This document shows positions 62,601-64,000 of a DNA stretch of 64,000 nt, piece by piece. The first letter of the stretch is position 1. Each line of letters starts with the position of its first letter. The notes below the pieces were generated by a model. It was not told the origin of the DNA. It was given only the letters and a program-made list of their open reading frames with translations, and made no database searches. Source of the DNA: Streptomyces maremycinicus (GTDB taxonomy: Bacteria; Actinomycetota; Actinomycetes; Streptomycetales; Streptomycetaceae); assembly GCF_001184025.1 (NCBI RefSeq), contig NZ_BBYG01000018.1:62001-126000 (forward strand), given 5' to 3'. Position numbers and translations under genes: made by a program.

Positions 62601-62636
62601 ACGCAGGGCCCGCACCACGAGGTGCGGGCCCTGCGT
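62601..62636. terminator. Bidirectional terminator after the RDD pair
   Basis: A perfect 16-bp stem, ACGCAGGGCCCGCACC with its complement, has the loop ACGA. It lies between two converging genes (stops at 62584 and 62651), so it should serve both. Confidence 0.92.
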
Positions 62637-62650
62637 CAAGTGCGCGGGTG

Positions 62651-63010
62651 TCAGGGGGCGGTGCGCTCCCGGACGGGCTCGGACGCCGAGGCGACCGAGG
62701 CCGGGACCGACGCGTGTACGGGGGCACGCGCGGGCACGGTGACGGGTTCGGGCCGGCTCGCGGGCAGGCTCGCCGTCGAGCGGGCCGCGGGTCGGATCAC
62801 GGAACGGGTCGTGGAGCGGGCCACGGGGGCGCGCGACGGCTTCGGCACCGGGACCGTCATGGCGACGAGCACGCCGAGCGCGACCGCGGCGACGACGACG
62901 ACCGCGATCCCGGGGCCCGAACTCGTCTGTGACAGCAGCAGCATGGCGAGCGTCGAGAAGATGACGGTGCAGGAACCGTACGTGAGCTGTGCGACAGTCG
63001 GACGAGGCAT
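62651..63010 (-). CDS. Small membrane protein, 119 aa
   Basis: The product has two hydrophobic segments (YGSCTVIFSTLAMLLLSQ and GPGIAVVVVAAVALGVLVAMTVPV) joined by a short turn. A Pro/Ala/Arg/Ser-rich tail of about 60 residues follows, so it should be a hairpin in the membrane. I do not recognise a family. ATG 63010 has AGGACACC-type weak upstream pairing. Confidence 0.8.
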   Translation of the reverse strand: MPRPTVAQLTYGSCTVIFSTLAMLLLSQTSSGPGIAVVVVAAVALGVLVAMTVPVPKPSRAPVARSTTRSVIRPAARSTASLPASRPEPVTVPARAPVHASVPASVASASEPVRERTAP

Positions 63011-63229
63011 GGCAATCGGTGTCCTCGGAAGCGGGGGCGGTCTCGACTCTAATCGCCTGCATGCCCGAGCGGGACGAACGGTAAGCGTGACCTAACCCAC
63101 GGTGCCGGTGCACAGGGGGCGCACGGAGTCATGGCGTCCGTCAACCGGACCGTCCCGCGCGCCCGTCAGGGCCTCCTTCACGTAAACGTCACATGTCCGC
63201 AATGCGAACACGCCCTCCCAATAATGCAG

Positions 63230-63247
63230 TTGACTTGTCCAAGTCAA
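63230..63247. promoter_or_regulatory. Inverted repeat 1 upstream of the secreted protease gene
   Basis: TTGACTTGTCCAAGTCAA has 7-bp arms around GTCC. It lies 132 bp before the protease start in an AT-richer stretch. The TTGACT core is shared with the next inverted repeat, suggesting one regulator. Confidence 0.55.
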
Positions 63248-63270
63248 GGTCTGTCTTTTCTCGTAAACCA

Positions 63271-63296
63271 GTAGTCAAATGGCGTCACTTGACTAC
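63271..63296. promoter_or_regulatory. Inverted repeat 2 upstream of the secreted protease gene
   Basis: GTAGTCAA (63271-63278) and TTGACTAC (63289-63296) are perfect 8-bp arms with a 10-bp spacer. It is followed by TATAAC at 63302-63307. Together with repeat 1 it could form an operator pair about 45 bp apart. Confidence 0.55.
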
Positions 63297-63378
63297 ACGC
63301 GTATAACAGCGCGCGGACCTTCCTTGACAGGGATCCCCCCTTTCCGCGCGTCCGGACGCGTGCGTGGGAGGACATCAA

Positions 63379-64000
63379 GTGACCAGTAGATCCTGGACGT
63401 TCAGGACGGCCTCGACGGTCGTCGCCCTTGCGGCGGCCTCGGCTACGTTCTCGGCGTTCGCCGTGGCACAGGCCGCCGACAACACCTCGGCGAAGGCCCC
63501 GGCGGTGGACCGGCAGGACCCTCAGCCGGCCAAGGCCAAGGAGCACGACTTCGACGGCCCGCTCAGCAAGACCCAGGAGGCGCAGCGCGAGGAGGCCCTG
63601 AAGCAGGTCATATCCGGTGAGGCCTCGGTCAAGGACCGGGACGGTTCGAAGGTCGTCCAGCTCAAGAGCCGCAAGGGCGACAGCAAGTACGTCGAGCTGG
63701 GCCGCGAGAAGACCGACAAGATCTTCACGATCCTCGTCGAGTTCGGCGACCAGGTCGACAGCCGCTACGGCGGCACGGCCGGCCCGCTGCACAACCAGAT
63801 CGCCGCGCCGGACCGCACCAAGGACAACTCCACCGCCTGGCAGGCCGACTACAACCAGGCGCACTTCCAGGACCTGTACTTCGGCACCGGCGAGAACACC
63901 GAGTCGCTGAAGAAGTACTACGAGAAGCAGTCCTCGGGCCGCTACTCGGTCGAGGGCGAGGTGACCGACTGGGTCAAGGTCCCCTACAACGAGGCCCGGT
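63379..64000 (+). CDS. Immune inhibitor A-type secreted metalloprotease (N-terminal part)
   Basis: The gene runs off the right edge. GTG 63379 has GGAGG seven bases upstream. A signal peptide (FRTASTVVALAAASATFSAFAVAQA) is followed by a Lys/Asp-rich propeptide. The start of an M6 immune inhibitor A domain is then visible: TILVEFGDQVDSRYGG, GPLHNQIAAPDRTKDNSTAWQADYNQAHFQDLYFG and YYEKQSSGRYSVEGEVTDWVKVP. The HExxH zinc site lies beyond the window. It should degrade proteins outside the cell. Two inverted repeats upstream suggest tight control. Confidence 0.9.
   Translation, partial: MTSRSWTFRTASTVVALAAASATFSAFAVAQAADNTSAKAPAVDRQDPQPAKAKEHDFDGPLSKTQEAQREEALKQVISGEASVKDRDGSKVVQLKSRKGDSKYVELGREKTDKIFTILVEFGDQVDSRYGGTAGPLHNQIAAPDRTKDNSTAWQADYNQAHFQDLYFGTGENTESLKKYYEKQSSGRYSVEGEVTDWVKVPYNEAR

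Overview
The window is chromosomal DNA from a Streptomyces. Base composition is very high G+C with strong third-codon-position G/C, GTG and TTG starts are common, and head-to-tail genes often overlap by 4 bp (GTGA/ATGA). Marker genes agree: an SsgA-like cell-division protein, a MatA/MatB-type polysaccharide locus, a SigU/RsuA-like ECF sigma/anti-sigma pair, NnaR, HupA and an actinobacterial tmRNA. From memory, the core gene order resembles the S. coelicolor chromosome from about SCO2966 (smpB) down to about SCO2920 (secreted protease). I could not run an alignment to confirm this.

Layout. 1-2.3 kb: the end of an S41 protease gene with a rare TTA codon, then smpB and ssrA (the ribosome-rescue pair). 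2.3-9.2 kb: an alpha-xylosidase locus on the minus strand (LacI regulator, GH31 enzyme, two permeases, binding lipoprotein), driven from a region holding two perfect CG-centred palindromes. 9.6-14.9 kb: extracellular polysaccharide genes (matA-like, matB-like deacetylase/glycosyltransferase, acyltransferase). 15.2-17.9 kb: the nitrate transporter narK and the HemD-like regulator nnaR. 18.2-22.9 kb: a CGNR zinc-finger regulator, sigU, rsuA and a HelD-type RNA polymerase recycling ATPase. 23.0-23.1 kb: a candidate structured small RNA with its own terminator. 23.3-28.1 kb: malic enzyme, hupA, murA, a YqgE/AlgH protein and a DUF3039 protein. 28.3-33.2 kb: an ABC importer plus GH20 N-acetylhexosaminidase behind a DasR-box-like site, probably for chitin or GlcNAc oligomers.

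33.4-38.5 kb: a three-subunit molybdenum-hydroxylase operon with odd features. The 2Fe-2S subunit carries an extra N-terminal region of about 385 residues, and the large subunit lacks the usual cofactor and catalytic motifs, including the active-site Glu. A 42-residue membrane protein closes the operon. 38.8-44.5 kb looks accessory: a double SUKH-like protein, a large secreted nuclease, a repeat-rich protein of unknown function, and a small secreted protein flanked by two near-identical hairpins next to tRNA-Cys. 44.9-50.5 kb: MFS transporter, DEAD/DEAH helicase, IclR-type regulator and Lon-like (S16) protease. 50.5-54.2 kb: an osmoprotectant ABC importer. 54.3-56.1 kb: divergent Lrp/AsnC regulator and hppD (tyrosine catabolism). 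56.1-64 kb: TPR protein, FAD-linked oxidase, SsgG-like protein, two RDD membrane proteins, a small membrane protein, and the start of an immune-inhibitor-A-type secreted protease behind two large inverted repeats.

I saw no CRISPR array, transposase, integrase or phage module.
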